NCBI GenBank assembly: GCA_039815825.1
Contig: JBCBYO010000003.1
Coordinates: 1 to 64,000 of the forward strand
Direction: 5' to 3'
DNA from: JBCBDX01 sp039815825
GTDB taxonomy: Bacteria > Pseudomonadota > Alphaproteobacteria > Rhizobiales > Rhizobiaceae
Length of the DNA stretch: 64,000 nt
The notes under the pieces: model-generated
Databases searched by the model: none
What the model was told of the DNA's origin: nothing
What the model saw: the letters and a program-made list of their open reading frames with translations, nothing else
In this document: in pieces, positions 42,968 through 52,687 of the stretch
How the letters are laid out: every line of letters starts with the position of its first letter
Numbering within the stretch: the stretch's first letter is position 1
Position numbers and translations under genes: made by a program

Positions 42968-45349
42968 TTAGAAAGCGCTTGAAACCGAGAAGCTAAAGCG
43001 CTGCTCGTTGTCGGTGTCTTCCTTCATGAGCGGGAAGGCGTAGTCCAGACGAAGCGGCGCAAACGGTGACTGCCAAATAAGACTTACACCGGCTGACGCT
43101 CTCCAATTCATATCGTCTGTACCAGGCACAATATCTGTTCCCGGTGCTTTGCCAAACAAAGTAGCGGCGTCGGCAAAGAATGCACCTTTAAAGCCAAGGT
43201 CACGTGGCAATGCCGGCAGCGGGAATTGCATCTCAGCGGTTGCGTTCAAATAGGTTGTACCACCAATTTGATCGCCCGTTTCGTTACTGACAGGACCAAT
43301 ACCGTTAAACGCAAAGCCGCGAATACGGCTCGCACCCAACCGGAAATTATCGAGTTCAGAAACGCCATCACCGCCCAATCCGGTCACATTACCTGCTCCG
43401 ACGCGAACAAGGCCGACCAATTCCGCTTCCTCAGACAATGTCTTATAGTAGCTGGCATCCGCAGTGGTTTGGACATACCGAGCATCGCCGCCCAAGCCGG
43501 CAATTTCTTGGTTTAAACGAACAAATAGACCGTCACGAGGATCATTGCGATTGTCGATCGTGTTGTATGTCAGGCCATAATTGATAGACGATTTGACCCG
43601 CGGACTACCAAATCTCTCTGCGACCGACGCTGGTGCACAATCTGTCTCGATTGGTGGCACGGCAGAACTGTCACAGACCTGACCATCGCTCTGAAGAGAG
43701 TATTCTTCTTGGACGTACGAATAGCCGGATGTAGCAGTTAGATTGTCATTTAATGGCAAGCCAAAGGAAACCGACCCACCGGTGGTAACAACGTTGTAGT
43801 CCGAGTCATCAATTTCACTACGTCGTTGGAACACATCGAAACGTGCCGACATCCGGTAGCCCAGGAAATAAGGCTCCGTGAAAGACAAATTATAGGTTCT
43901 TGTGTCAACGCCACCGCCACCGGAAAGTGCCAAGCGTTGTCCGCGGCCTTGAAAGTTGCGTTGAACGATGGATGCTTCAAAGTTCACACCTGCAGCCGTC
44001 GAGGACGATCCCGTTGCATAACCGACAGCGCCACCGATTTCACCAGTTGGCTTGTCTACTGCATTGACCACAATGATCACCCGGTCGGGCGCAGAACCTT
44101 GGCGTGTAGAAATTTGCACACGCTCAAAGAAGTCCAATGCCTCCAATCGGCGTTGTGCGCGGCGAACCAGGAATTGATTGAACGCGTCGCCCTCGGCGAC
44201 GTCGAACTCGCGGCGGATAACATAGTCCCGCGTTTGTGTATTGCCGGTAATCTCAATGCGTTCGATAAATGCACGCTGACCTTGATCGACCACGTAGGTC
44301 ACGTCAATTGTGCGGGTCTCAAAATTCCGGTTGCCGACAGGCGTTACTTCCGCAAACGGGAAACCGTTTCCAGAAAGCCGTTCAGACATCGCAATCAGAC
44401 TGTCTTCGACCTGCTCTGCGCTGTAAATGTTCCCCGTGCGTGTTCTTATGGCAGATGCAAGCTGCCCCTGATCAAATCCAGTGACTGTGCTGTCTATTTC
44501 AACAGTACCGAACGTGTACTTTTCGCCTTCATCAACCTCGATATTGATGACGACAGCTCCGGTGTCAGGGTCTACGCCGCCCTCTGATGAGATGACGCGG
44601 AAGTCCGCATAGCCGCGATTGAAATAAAACCGGCGCAGCTGCTCCATGTCAGCAGCCAAGCGCTGATCATCAAACACATCGTTCCTTGAAATCCAGGACA
44701 ATAGGTTTGATCGTTTGATCGACAACACGCCCTGCAGACGTCGATCGCTGAAAGCATTGTTGCCCAGGAAATTGATCTGAGCAATCTTGGTCCGACCGCC
44801 CTCTTCAATGTTGAAAACAACATTCACGCGGTTCTCGCCCAGATCAACAACACTAGCGTTGACCAGCACATCAGCACGACCGGTACGGCTGTAAGCGTCT
44901 TGGATAGCAATAACGTCGTCATCGAGCGTCGCCTGCTCAAAGCGTTCACGCGGAGCCAGACGCACCACTTGCGCCAGACGGTCGTCTTTCAGTCGGCGGT
45001 TGCCCTGGAAAAGAACCTGATTGACCAACCCGAATTCGGAAACTTCGACGATCAACGTACCGCCAGATACGCGAACCGATGCGTCCGAGAACAAGCCTGT
45101 GCGGAATAGCGCTTTTACAGCGTCATCCACCACCGATGGCGTAAAGTTTGCGCCGCTCCGAAAACCGACAAAATCAGCAATTGTTTGGTTGCCAACGCGT
45201 TGGTTTCCGCGAACTACAATGCTCGTAACGACCGCTGCTTCTGCAACAGTCACGGTGGAAACCAGCACCATCCCGCCGACAGTCGCCGCGGGCAGAGCTG
45301 TTAGCGCAGTGAATGAAAGCGCTCTTATAATTGTTTTTGCCGCCATCAT
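42968..45349 (-). CDS. bamA: Outer membrane protein assembly factor BamA
   Basis: This 793-residue essential protein inserts beta-barrels into the outer membrane. After a signal peptide (about 1-38), five POTRA domains run to about residue 390, followed by the 16-strand barrel with the conserved RIRGF-type motif, here SRIRGFAFNG. The C-terminal residue is F, as required for barrel recognition. It lies between rseP and lpxD in the envelope gene series. Confidence 0.97.
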   Translation of the reverse strand: MMAAKTIIRALSFTALTALPAATVGGMVLVSTVTVAEAAVVTSIVVRGNQRVGNQTIADFVGFRSGANFTPSVVDDAVKALFRTGLFSDASVRVSGGTLIVEVSEFGLVNQVLFQGNRRLKDDRLAQVVRLAPRERFEQATLDDDVIAIQDAYSRTGRADVLVNASVVDLGENRVNVVFNIEEGGRTKIAQINFLGNNAFSDRRLQGVLSIKRSNLLSWISRNDVFDDQRLAADMEQLRRFYFNRGYADFRVISSEGGVDPDTGAVVINIEVDEGEKYTFGTVEIDSTVTGFDQGQLASAIRTRTGNIYSAEQVEDSLIAMSERLSGNGFPFAEVTPVGNRNFETRTIDVTYVVDQGQRAFIERIEITGNTQTRDYVIRREFDVAEGDAFNQFLVRRAQRRLEALDFFERVQISTRQGSAPDRVIIVVNAVDKPTGEIGGAVGYATGSSSTAAGVNFEASIVQRNFQGRGQRLALSGGGGVDTRTYNLSFTEPYFLGYRMSARFDVFQRRSEIDDSDYNVVTTGGSVSFGLPLNDNLTATSGYSYVQEEYSLQSDGQVCDSSAVPPIETDCAPASVAERFGSPRVKSSINYGLTYNTIDNRNDPRDGLFVRLNQEIAGLGGDARYVQTTADASYYKTLSEEAELVGLVRVGAGNVTGLGGDGVSELDNFRLGASRIRGFAFNGIGPVSNETGDQIGGTTYLNATAEMQFPLPALPRDLGFKGAFFADAATLFGKAPGTDIVPGTDDMNWRASAGVSLIWQSPFAPLRLDYAFPLMKEDTDNEQRFSFSVSSAF

Positions 45350-45532
45350 GCGGATACTTCCCCACTGAAACCCACCGGCCCAAAAGCACCAGTCCGACTC
45401 TCACAATCCCTATTGCAGTCTTTGATCCTACACGCAAGCGTTGGGGTTAAAAACCGTTTACTTTCTTGGTCTTCGTGGCGATTTCGCAACTGGATGTGTC
45501 TATTCATGGTGAACCAATTCTAAACTTCGCAA

Positions 45533-46681
45533 CTAGTCCGACGAGAACAAGAGCGAGATGTCGTTCCAGGTCGCAAAGACCATCAAACCCAGAATCAGCG
45601 AAAATCCGATCCTATAGGCATATTCCTGCGCATTTTCCGAAAGCGGACGACCACGTACCGCTTCTGCGGCGTAGAACATGAGGTGTCCACCGTCCAATAC
45701 TGGGACAGGTAAGAGGTTCAACAGTCCGATGGAGATTGAAAGGACCGCCACAAGATTTATCAATGCAATCCAACCAAGGGTGGCGACCTGCCCCGATATT
45801 TGAGCAACACGGATCGGCCCACCAATCTGGTCGGGGCGCTCTCGACCAACAATTACGCCACCAATGTAGCCACCCGTGCGGGAAATAATGTAACCGGTTT
45901 CTCTGAAAGCCTCGATAAAAGCCTCATGAACCGCGAAGTCTTGCGTCCGGAAGCTTGCATCTTCACGGGCTGCCAGCACCCCAATCACGCCTTGCTCCAT
46001 CTTGTTGCCAAATCGGTCTTCAATCTCCAGTCTTTCAGGCGTGACGACAATTTCAATGCGCACGTCATCACGATTTAAAACCATATTAATGGGGATGTCG
46101 GCCCTAGGGGTAACATAGCGTTGAACATCGGCAAATGTTTCGACAGGCATTTCGTCCAAGGAAACAAATATATCGCCGGGCTGTATCCCGGCCGCCTGCG
46201 CTGCGCTATCATCATTGACGGTACTCACAACCGGGTCTGCAATCGAGCGACCCCAAACCGAAAATATCAAGGTGAAAATTGCGATTGCCAACACTAGATT
46301 GGCTGCAGGGCCCGCAACGACGGTTGCCGCGCGCTTCCATAAGCTTTTGTTATGAAACGCTTTTGCCCGTTCCGCTTCAGTGAGGCCTTCATCCATTTCC
46401 GCTTTGGTGGATGCAGCATTCATATCACCAACGAAGCGGACATAGCCGCCAAGCGGGATTGCTGACAACTTCCATCTGGTGCCCGAACTATCGGTGAAGC
46501 CAACAATCTCTGGCCCGAAGCCGACTGAAAACGCTTTGGCGCCGATGCCGCACCAACGACCGACCAGATAATGCCCCATTTCATGTACAAATACGACGAT
46601 CGATAGAACGATCAGAAAGGGTACAATCACACCAAGGAGAAAGCCCTGCGTTGAAAACAGACTTAAAATATCCATAAACAA
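45533..46681 (-). CDS. rseP: RIP metalloprotease RseP (site-2 protease)
   Basis: This 382-residue inner-membrane zinc protease has the HExxH motif as VHEMGHYLVGRW (about residues 33-37) in the first helix and the LDG motif in PVPVLDGGHLMFY near the C-terminus. One PDZ domain is visible (about 130-210), compared with two in E. coli. It cuts anti-sigma factors and leftover signal peptides within the membrane. It lies between cdsA and bamA; the 183-base gap after it holds the bamA promoter region. Confidence 0.95.
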   Translation of the reverse strand: MFMDILSLFSTQGFLLGVIVPFLIVLSIVVFVHEMGHYLVGRWCGIGAKAFSVGFGPEIVGFTDSSGTRWKLSAIPLGGYVRFVGDMNAASTKAEMDEGLTEAERAKAFHNKSLWKRAATVVAGPAANLVLAIAIFTLIFSVWGRSIADPVVSTVNDDSAAQAAGIQPGDIFVSLDEMPVETFADVQRYVTPRADIPINMVLNRDDVRIEIVVTPERLEIEDRFGNKMEQGVIGVLAAREDASFRTQDFAVHEAFIEAFRETGYIISRTGGYIGGVIVGRERPDQIGGPIRVAQISGQVATLGWIALINLVAVLSISIGLLNLLPVPVLDGGHLMFYAAEAVRGRPLSENAQEYAYRIGFSLILGLMVFATWNDISLLFSSD

Positions 46682-46724
46682 ACCTGCAACGAATAACCGG
46701 CTCTAATATATTGCGCGGTGTTAA

Positions 46725-47543
46725 TTATCCAACATTGAAAAACACATTTGCCGGCTCTCTCCAGTGACCGGCTACTACGCCGGAAAACCACAAGCCAAAC
46801 GCGGCGAAAAGAAGACCATCAACCCGATCCATCACACCCCCATGACCGGGAATAAGTTTTCCAGAGTCCTTTACACCGGCACCACGCTTCATCCACGATT
46901 CATATAAATCACCAAATTGAGAGGCCACTGACAGCGGAATCGCTAGTAAAGCGGCCACCCATACCGGCGAACGACCAAAGGCGGCGTAAGTCAATGATGC
47001 GAAAATTACCGCCGCGATTAGTCCGCCCAAGGCGCCGGAAATGGTTTTGTTTGGTGATATGCCGGGTGACAGTTTCGGCCCCCCGATCCAGCGCCCAACG
47101 AAATACGCCCCAATATCAGTAGAAAACACGACGGCGCATAGGAAACAAATAGCGACAAATCCTGCTGCGTGGTCGCCATCGCCGCGCAAATGCCCCAACG
47201 ACACGAGCAATGTCGCCGCGTAAAGAAGGCCCTTAACCGCTTGTAATTGCTCCAATTTCATCGCGGTAACGGAAAAAGTAAGTAGCAAGCCTATGGTTGC
47301 CAACCAAGCGAGCCAATGCGGTGCCAACCACAAAACCAATGCTACCCCCAAGAGAACGCACACACCCAAAAGCAAAAGGCGATCATCGAGATCGGGTATT
47401 CTAATTCCGCTCCATTCAAACCAAATCACACAACTTGCAGCGCACAAGATGATCAGAAATGCGGCGCCGCCGAGCCAAGCCGCTGCAAAAAACAGTAAGC
47501 CTAGCACGACAGCAGACGCCACGCGCTTGGGTAATTCGCTCAT
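46725..47543 (-). CDS. cdsA: Phosphatidate cytidylyltransferase
   Basis: This 272-residue multi-helix membrane enzyme makes CDP-diacylglycerol from phosphatidate and CTP. The family signature is near the C-terminus: SQFGDLYESWMKRGAGVKDS followed by IPGHGGVMDRVD, which carries the metal-binding aspartates. Its start overlaps the uppS stop by four bases. Confidence 0.96.
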   Translation of the reverse strand: MSELPKRVASAVVLGLLFFAAAWLGGAAFLIILCAASCVIWFEWSGIRIPDLDDRLLLLGVCVLLGVALVLWLAPHWLAWLATIGLLLTFSVTAMKLEQLQAVKGLLYAATLLVSLGHLRGDGDHAAGFVAICFLCAVVFSTDIGAYFVGRWIGGPKLSPGISPNKTISGALGGLIAAVIFASLTYAAFGRSPVWVAALLAIPLSVASQFGDLYESWMKRGAGVKDSGKLIPGHGGVMDRVDGLLFAAFGLWFSGVVAGHWREPANVFFNVG

Positions 47544-48301
47544 TGAGCTGCTTCGCTGGCTGGAACCGGATCCACGCCGCCAAAGCGACGGTCACGCTGA
47601 GCATATTCCAATAAACATGCGCCCAATTCCTGAGCGTCAAAGTCGGGCCAAAGGCAGTCGCAAAACACAAACTCCGAGTATGCCGCCTGCCACAAAAGGA
47701 AATTTGACAGACGCTGCTCTCCGGACGTTCGGATAATCAAGTCTGGATCTGGGATTGCCGAGGTATCCAAATGTCGATGGATATCGGCTTGGGTTATTGC
47801 GGCCTTTTGGCCACCATCGGCTTCATTGAGGCGCTCTTTAAGCAATGCATCCACTGCCCGAGCCAGTTCATCGCGTCCCCCATAGTTGAACGCGATGTTC
47901 AAGTTTAGCTTCGTATTCGCACGGGTTCGCGACTCTGCAGTTTCGATGAGTGAAACGATGTCAGGCGTCAAATTTGTTCGATCGCCAATGACCCGTACGC
48001 GAACACCATTGGCAACCAAATCAGCCAAATCACGCCTGATATAAAGGCGCAACAAGCCCAACAAGTCCCGCACTTCCGCGGGTGGGCGCGACCAATTTTC
48101 CGATGAAAAAGCGTACAGTGTTAGATAGTTGATGCCGAAATTTGGTGCAGCTTTAACGGTTCTTCTTACCGCTTCAACACCCGCTTTGTGCCCAAGTGTC
48201 CGCGGCATACCGCGCGCTTTTGCCCAACGGCCATTGCCGTCCATGATTATGGCAACGTGCCCGGGCGCATCAACATTTGAAAGTGGGTCAGGATTCAGCA
48301 A
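47540..48301 (-). CDS. uppS: Undecaprenyl diphosphate synthase
   Basis: This 253-residue cis-prenyltransferase makes the C55 lipid carrier for cell-wall and polysaccharide synthesis. The catalytic aspartate lies in IIMDGNGRWA (about residue 21), and the C-terminal signature DLIIRTSGEQRLSNFLLWQ is complete. It follows frr and overlaps cdsA, in the conserved order frr-uppS-cdsA. Confidence 0.97.
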   Translation of the reverse strand: MLNPDPLSNVDAPGHVAIIMDGNGRWAKARGMPRTLGHKAGVEAVRRTVKAAPNFGINYLTLYAFSSENWSRPPAEVRDLLGLLRLYIRRDLADLVANGVRVRVIGDRTNLTPDIVSLIETAESRTRANTKLNLNIAFNYGGRDELARAVDALLKERLNEADGGQKAAITQADIHRHLDTSAIPDPDLIIRTSGEQRLSNFLLWQAAYSEFVFCDCLWPDFDAQELGACLLEYAQRDRRFGGVDPVPASEAAQ

Positions 48302-48331
48302 TTGGCTATCCGCGGTTCTGTCGGCAAGCCT

Positions 48332-48892
48332 TTAAACTTGCAATATTTCTTCTTCTTTTTTCCCAAGCAAACCATCGATGCGTTCGATGAATGAATCCGT
48401 CGCTTTTTGAACGCTATCTGCTTTGCCTCGGCTTTCGTCCTGCCCAAGGTCGCCATCTTTTTCAAGCTTCTTGAGGGTGTCCATGGCATCTCTGCGTACG
48501 TGCCTTACCGCAATGCGCGCATTTTCGGCATATTGGTGCGCAACTTTGACCAGCTCTTTGCGCCGCTCTTCGTTCAACTCGGGTAACGGCACGCGGACGG
48601 TCGATCCATCAGTCATCGGATTGAGGCCAAGGGACGACTCACGGATCGCTTTTTCGACAGCGCCAACCATACTTTTGTCCCACACATTGACGGCCAACAT
48701 TCGAGGTTCCGGCACAGTCACGTTGGCAACTTGGTTGATCGGGGTCGGGCTACCGTAGGCTTCTACAGTAATGGGATCAAGGAGATTGGCGGACGCCCTG
48801 CCCGTTCGAAGACCACCAAGATCTGAAGAGAATGCAGTTATGGCGCCTTCCATACGGCGCTCGATATCTGCCATGTCAAATTCTGTGCTCAT
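48332..48892 (-). CDS. frr: Ribosome recycling factor
   Basis: This 186-residue protein splits post-termination ribosomes together with EF-G. The N-terminal ERRMEGAITAFSSDLGGLRTGRAS and the C-terminal three-helix bundle are typical. I use the ATG at 48892, which gives the standard length and has AAAGG upstream; a longer frame to 48925 would overlap the space after pyrH. It follows pyrH by 35 bases. Confidence 0.96.
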   Translation of the reverse strand: MSTEFDMADIERRMEGAITAFSSDLGGLRTGRASANLLDPITVEAYGSPTPINQVANVTVPEPRMLAVNVWDKSMVGAVEKAIRESSLGLNPMTDGSTVRVPLPELNEERRKELVKVAHQYAENARIAVRHVRRDAMDTLKKLEKDGDLGQDESRGKADSVQKATDSFIERIDGLLGKKEEEILQV

Positions 48893-48927
48893 ATTACTTA
48901 CCTTTTGTAGCGCAGGAGGCGACAAAC

Positions 48928-49650
48928 CTATTCATCGGTTACAATTGTGCAGCGACCTTGCCCGCGCAGCACATCCACGAATCCACCTTCATTATGGATT
49001 GAAAACACGACGATCGGAATCTTATTTTCGCGCGTTAGGGCCACCGCTGCAACATCCATCACTTCGAGGCCACGCGATAAGACGTCATTGTGGGTCATCT
49101 TGTCGAAGCGTTTAGCGTCTTTATGGGTTTTTGGGTCCGCGTCGTAGATGCCGTCCACTTGCGTTCCCTTCATCAACACATCCGCGTTAATTTCCGCAGC
49201 GCGAAGCGCAGCCGCGCTATCTGTTGTAAAATAGGGATTGCCAGTTCCCCCAGCAAAAATAACCACCCGCCCCTGTGCAATGCTCCACGTTGCTTTTCGT
49301 TGGGAAAAGCTCTCACACAATTGAGGCATTGCAATGGCCGAGAGGACAACTGCATCGAGACCTTGTTTGACAAGTGACGTACGAAGAGCCAACGAATTGA
49401 TTACCGTTGCCAGCATACCCATGTGGTCGCCTGTCACGCGATCTCCGCCCCGCGACGCAACCGCAACGCCCCGAAAGATGTTGCCGCCACCAATAACAAT
49501 GGCAACCTGGACACCCATATCGACTGCCGCCTTGATGTCGGCGGCAATCCTGTCTGCAACTTCAACATCTATTCCAAATCCTTGAGCGCCCATAAGCGCC
49601 TCGCCTGATACTTTGAGCAAAACGCGCTTGTATTTGACGGCTTCGGGCAT
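48928..49650 (-). CDS. pyrH: Uridylate kinase
   Basis: This 240-residue bacterial UMP kinase belongs to the amino-acid-kinase fold, with KYKRVLLKVSGEALMG at the N-terminus, IVIGGGNIFRG and the uridine-side DADPKTHKDA segment. The start at 49650 gives the usual length. A strong hairpin precedes it in the gap after tsf. It supplies UDP for the pyrimidine and envelope pathways whose genes lie nearby. Confidence 0.96.
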   Translation of the reverse strand: MPEAVKYKRVLLKVSGEALMGAQGFGIDVEVADRIAADIKAAVDMGVQVAIVIGGGNIFRGVAVASRGGDRVTGDHMGMLATVINSLALRTSLVKQGLDAVVLSAIAMPQLCESFSQRKATWSIAQGRVVIFAGGTGNPYFTTDSAAALRAAEINADVLMKGTQVDGIYDADPKTHKDAKRFDKMTHNDVLSRGLEVMDVAAVALTRENKIPIVVFSIHNEGGFVDVLRGQGRCTIVTDE

Positions 49651-49689
49651 GAGAATCTGCAGATCTTGTTGTGTTTGACAGCCGATACA

Positions 49690-49723
49690 ACAAGGGCACC
49701 GCGATGTCACGCGATGCCCTTGT
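49690..49723. other. Strong inverted repeat between tsf and pyrH
   Basis: ACAAGGGCACCGCG (49690-49703) and CGCGATGCCCTTGT (49710-49723) form a 14-bp stem with one mismatch and a six-base loop. No T-run follows on the minus strand, so it is not a classical terminator; a processing or stability element in the tsf-pyrH message is more likely. Confidence 0.6.
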
Positions 49724-49755
49724 GAGAAAAAAGTTGTTAACGCAATTTGGGCAAA

Positions 49756-50679
49756 TTAGCCCTTCGCTGCAGCTGCAACCTCAGCAGCAAAGTCTTCTTC
49801 TTCTTTTTCAACGCCTTCGCCGAGTGCGAAGCGAACAAAGGAAGTGATCTTGGCTGGTGCGCCGATTTCCTTTTCCGCCTCTTTAAGCGCTTGCTCGACA
49901 GTCATGTCAGGGTTGATGACGAATGACTGCTTCACCAAGCACACTTCCTCGTAGAATTTACGAAGGCGGCCTTCGATCATTTTTTCGATGATGTTATCCG
50001 GCTTGCCAGACTCGCGTGCTTGTTCGGTGAAAATTGCTTTTTCACGCTCGACGGCTGCGGGATCCAAATCGCTGACATCGACAGACATCGGATTGGTTGC
50101 CGCCACATGCATAGCGATTTGACGACCGATGGCAGCCGCTGCGCCAGCCTCACCTTCAGTTTCAATGCCGACCAATACGCCAAGTTTGCCCATGTCGGTT
50201 GCGGCCGCGTTGTGCACGTAGCTGGCAACTGAACCGGCGCTAACAGCCAGTTTTTCTGAACGACGAAGGTTCATGTTCTCGCCGATCGTGGCGACAGCAT
50301 CCTTAATCGCCTCATCGACTGTTTTGCCGCTATCAGCATAGACAGCTGCAGCAACAGCATCAGCTGTACCATCGGTTGAAAGCGCAACAGCAGCAACGTT
50401 GCCCACCAGATCCTGGAAGGCATCGTTGCGCGCAACGAAGTCTGTCTCGGAGTTGATTTCAACGACAACAGCCTCATTGCCAGCACCTTTAACGCCAACA
50501 AGCCCCTCGGCGGCTGTGCGGCCGGATTTCTTCTCAGCTTTTGCGATGCCTTTTGATCGCAACCAATCGATCGCAGCTTCCAGGTCGCCATTGGTTTCTT
50601 GGAGTGCCTTTTTGCAATCCATCATACCTGCGCCGGTCGCCTCGCGCAGTTGCTTCACGAGTGCAGCGGAAATGCTCAT
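49756..50679 (-). CDS. tsf: Translation elongation factor Ts
   Basis: This 307-residue factor recharges EF-Tu with GTP. The N-terminal UBA-like segment VKQLREATGAGMMDCKKAL and the TDFVARN motif of the core domain are complete. It follows rpsB on the minus strand, as in nearly all bacteria, with a short hairpin in the gap that may lower read-through. Confidence 0.98.
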   Translation of the reverse strand: MSISAALVKQLREATGAGMMDCKKALQETNGDLEAAIDWLRSKGIAKAEKKSGRTAAEGLVGVKGAGNEAVVVEINSETDFVARNDAFQDLVGNVAAVALSTDGTADAVAAAVYADSGKTVDEAIKDAVATIGENMNLRRSEKLAVSAGSVASYVHNAAATDMGKLGVLVGIETEGEAGAAAAIGRQIAMHVAATNPMSVDVSDLDPAAVEREKAIFTEQARESGKPDNIIEKMIEGRLRKFYEEVCLVKQSFVINPDMTVEQALKEAEKEIGAPAKITSFVRFALGEGVEKEEEDFAAEVAAAAKG

Positions 50680-50787
50680 CTTGTGCCTCTTTTTTGTTCT
50701 AGATTTTGCCGATCAACCAGATGGTTCTCGGACAAATGGGAGAATCGGTTTTCGGGTGCTTACGTTCACCCTGTGACGGTAAAATGA

Positions 50788-50812
50788 AGGTGCGCACTCA
50801 GGTTACGCACCT
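50788..50812 (-). terminator. Hairpin between rpsB and tsf
   Basis: AGGTGCG (50788-50794) pairs with CGCACCT (50806-50812) around an 11-base loop, 10 bases after the rpsB stop. On the minus strand it is followed by TTCATTTTA. It could be a weak attenuator that sets the rpsB to tsf ratio. Confidence 0.45.
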
Positions 50813-50821
50813 ACACATTGC

Positions 50822-51625
50822 TTACTGTGCCGCCTCGGTGGCTTCCGCAGCAGGTTCAGCAGTTGGTGCTTCTTCCATCAACGCTTCTTCGATCGGTGCT
50901 TCTTCCATTGCACCGATGTCGACACCAGAAGCGCCCTGTTGACGCGCAATGCCATCGATACATGCCTTACCGATCAGATCGCAATAAAGCGAAATAGCGC
51001 GCGCGGCATCATCATTGCCTGGGATCGGGAAATCGACCACGTCAGGGTCACAGTTGGAATCGACGATGGCAACAACCGGGATGCCCAAACGATGGGCTTC
51101 TTGGATCGCAATTGCTTCCTTGTTTGTGTCGATGACAAACATCAAGTCAGGGATACCGCCCATATCCTTGATGCCGCCCAATGCGCGGGTCAGTTTTTCC
51201 ATCTCGCGCTCAAGGTTCAGACGTTCTTTCTTTGTAAAGCCTTGAGCCTCTCCCGCCATCAACTCTTCGAGTTTGCGCAGGCGGGCGATCGAGTTGGAAA
51301 TTGTCTTCCAATTCGTCAGCATGCCGCCGAGCCAGCGAGCGTTGACATAGTATTGAGCCGACTGAGAAGCCGAATCCGCAACGATCTCAGATGCTTGGCG
51401 CTTTGTGCCTACAAACAAGACGCGGCCACCGCCTGCAACTGTGTCGGACACCTTTTTAAGTGCCTGCTCCAGGAGGGGGACAGTCTGTGAAAGATCGAGG
51501 ATGTGAATATTGTTACGGTCACCGAAGATGTACTTAGACATCTTTGGGTTCCAACGGTGTGTTTGGTGACCAAAGTGAACGCCAGCTTCCAAGAGCTGAC
51601 GCATGCTGAAATCTGGCAGCGCCAT
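50822..51625 (-). CDS. rpsB: 30S ribosomal protein S2
   Basis: This 267-residue ribosomal protein starts MALPDFSMRQLLEAGVHFGH and contains the S2 signature (VDTNKEAIAIQEAHRLGIP-like stretch, here VIDTNKEAIAIQEA). The ATG at 51625 has GGAAAGG upstream; a longer frame to 51676 is unlikely. The last 30 residues form an acidic Ala/Glu-rich tail, common in alphaproteobacteria. It is first in the rpsB-tsf pair. Confidence 0.98.
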   Translation of the reverse strand: MALPDFSMRQLLEAGVHFGHQTHRWNPKMSKYIFGDRNNIHILDLSQTVPLLEQALKKVSDTVAGGGRVLFVGTKRQASEIVADSASQSAQYYVNARWLGGMLTNWKTISNSIARLRKLEELMAGEAQGFTKKERLNLEREMEKLTRALGGIKDMGGIPDLMFVIDTNKEAIAIQEAHRLGIPVVAIVDSNCDPDVVDFPIPGNDDAARAISLYCDLIGKACIDGIARQQGASGVDIGAMEEAPIEEALMEEAPTAEPAAEATEAAQ

Positions 51626-51775
51626 CTGTTTTCCTTTCCGGTTTAACCTCCACGGGGCAATAGCAGCGAGCTGCAACCGGTGGCGTCGCCGGATTTCTCC
51701 CGGACAAAGCCTATCCCCGTGTGTGGAATGAAGCGCGCTTAGCGCTCTTGTGGTGCGAATGCAAGTCTATTGATA

Positions 51776-52582
51776 TTAGCAGTCGGATTCTGGCAGAAGT
51801 TCCAAATCGGTCAGGACGCCTTTTAGCTCAAAATCGCCATAGTCCATCACAAGATCGCGCGAAATCCCATTCGCCAGCATTTTGAACGCGATACGGTAGT
51901 CAGGGGTACCCTCACCCGTGTCTCCGATGGTGTCGTAATAGGCAATTGAGATGTTGCGGTATTTGTTCGTAGAAAAGATCGGATCAACCGAGGCTTCCTG
52001 ATCATCGTCGGCCGCTTGCTTTTCAGGACCGACGACGACTGATGTCGTCATAACGCTGTCGCCCTCTTCTGATCCATCAAACATGGGCTGCTCGAAGAAC
52101 CGTTCGCCGTTTTCCGCGCGTTCCAGCACGTTCAACATATGGGCCGTTGGGAACAGAGCAGGTTCCAAATCGATCGTGCCGCCATCGGGGCCTGCCAGGT
52201 CAACCGTCAAATTTCCGTTCTCGATTGTTGCCGTACCTTCAACTGAACGATCCTGGATCTCGTCAACAAATGTTTTGGTGACGAAACGAAATAGGCTGCC
52301 ATCGGCCGATTCGTATGTCGTCGTCTGCTGATCGGTAACGCGAAGGTCGCCGCTTGTGCCGATCTGCGTCAAAAAACGAAAGTTTGTTGTGTAGCCCTCG
52401 CATTCCGCACCGCGAAACTCATAAACCATCCGGCCTCGCATGGCCGAAATACCGCTTCGGTCGCTAGCGTCTGCAAGATCCACATCATAGACCGCGCGAT
52501 GCGGTTGCAGGGGCGTTGCAAACGCGGGCCCAGCGACTACGGAACCGGCGATCAAAAGCAATGTAAAAGGCTTCAAGGACAT
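51776..52582 (-). CDS. eipB: EipB-family cell-envelope integrity protein (DUF1849)
   Basis: This 268-residue periplasmic protein has a signal peptide (about 1-22, ending AFA) and the DUF1849/EipB beta-spiral pattern: LQPHRAVYDVDL near the start, RMVYEFRG with a conserved cysteine right after, and a cysteine as the last residue, which form the family disulfide. In Brucella EipB supports envelope stability and interacts genetically with lipoprotein and LPS export pathways. The family is nearly restricted to Rhizobiales and relatives, which supports the taxonomic call. It is divergent from the RidA-like gene. Confidence 0.88.
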   Translation of the reverse strand: MSLKPFTLLLIAGSVVAGPAFATPLQPHRAVYDVDLADASDRSGISAMRGRMVYEFRGAECEGYTTNFRFLTQIGTSGDLRVTDQQTTTYESADGSLFRFVTKTFVDEIQDRSVEGTATIENGNLTVDLAGPDGGTIDLEPALFPTAHMLNVLERAENGERFFEQPMFDGSEEGDSVMTTSVVVGPEKQAADDDQEASVDPIFSTNKYRNISIAYYDTIGDTGEGTPDYRIAFKMLANGISRDLVMDYGDFELKGVLTDLELLPESDC

Positions 52583-52687
52583 ATTGGCTTCACACTCATT
52601 TCAAATGTCAAATATAGGTTTATAGATGGCAGAAGCGAGGCATTGTCCGCAATCTTCGTAAACAATTCGAGATCAAGGAATTTTCAC

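Noticed and set aside
43826..44587. Long open frame opposite bamA
   Set aside because: No ribosome site or recognisable domain; it mirrors the codon pattern of bamA. The same applies to long frames opposite trpD (28573-29376), the PpiD-type gene (27611-28249), tkB (17353-18048), mtnK (6469-7161) and the aldolase fusion (2780-3295).
51626..51775. Autoregulatory rpsB leader RNA
   Set aside because: Two short GC-rich hairpins exist, but I could not match them to a known S2-binding leader.
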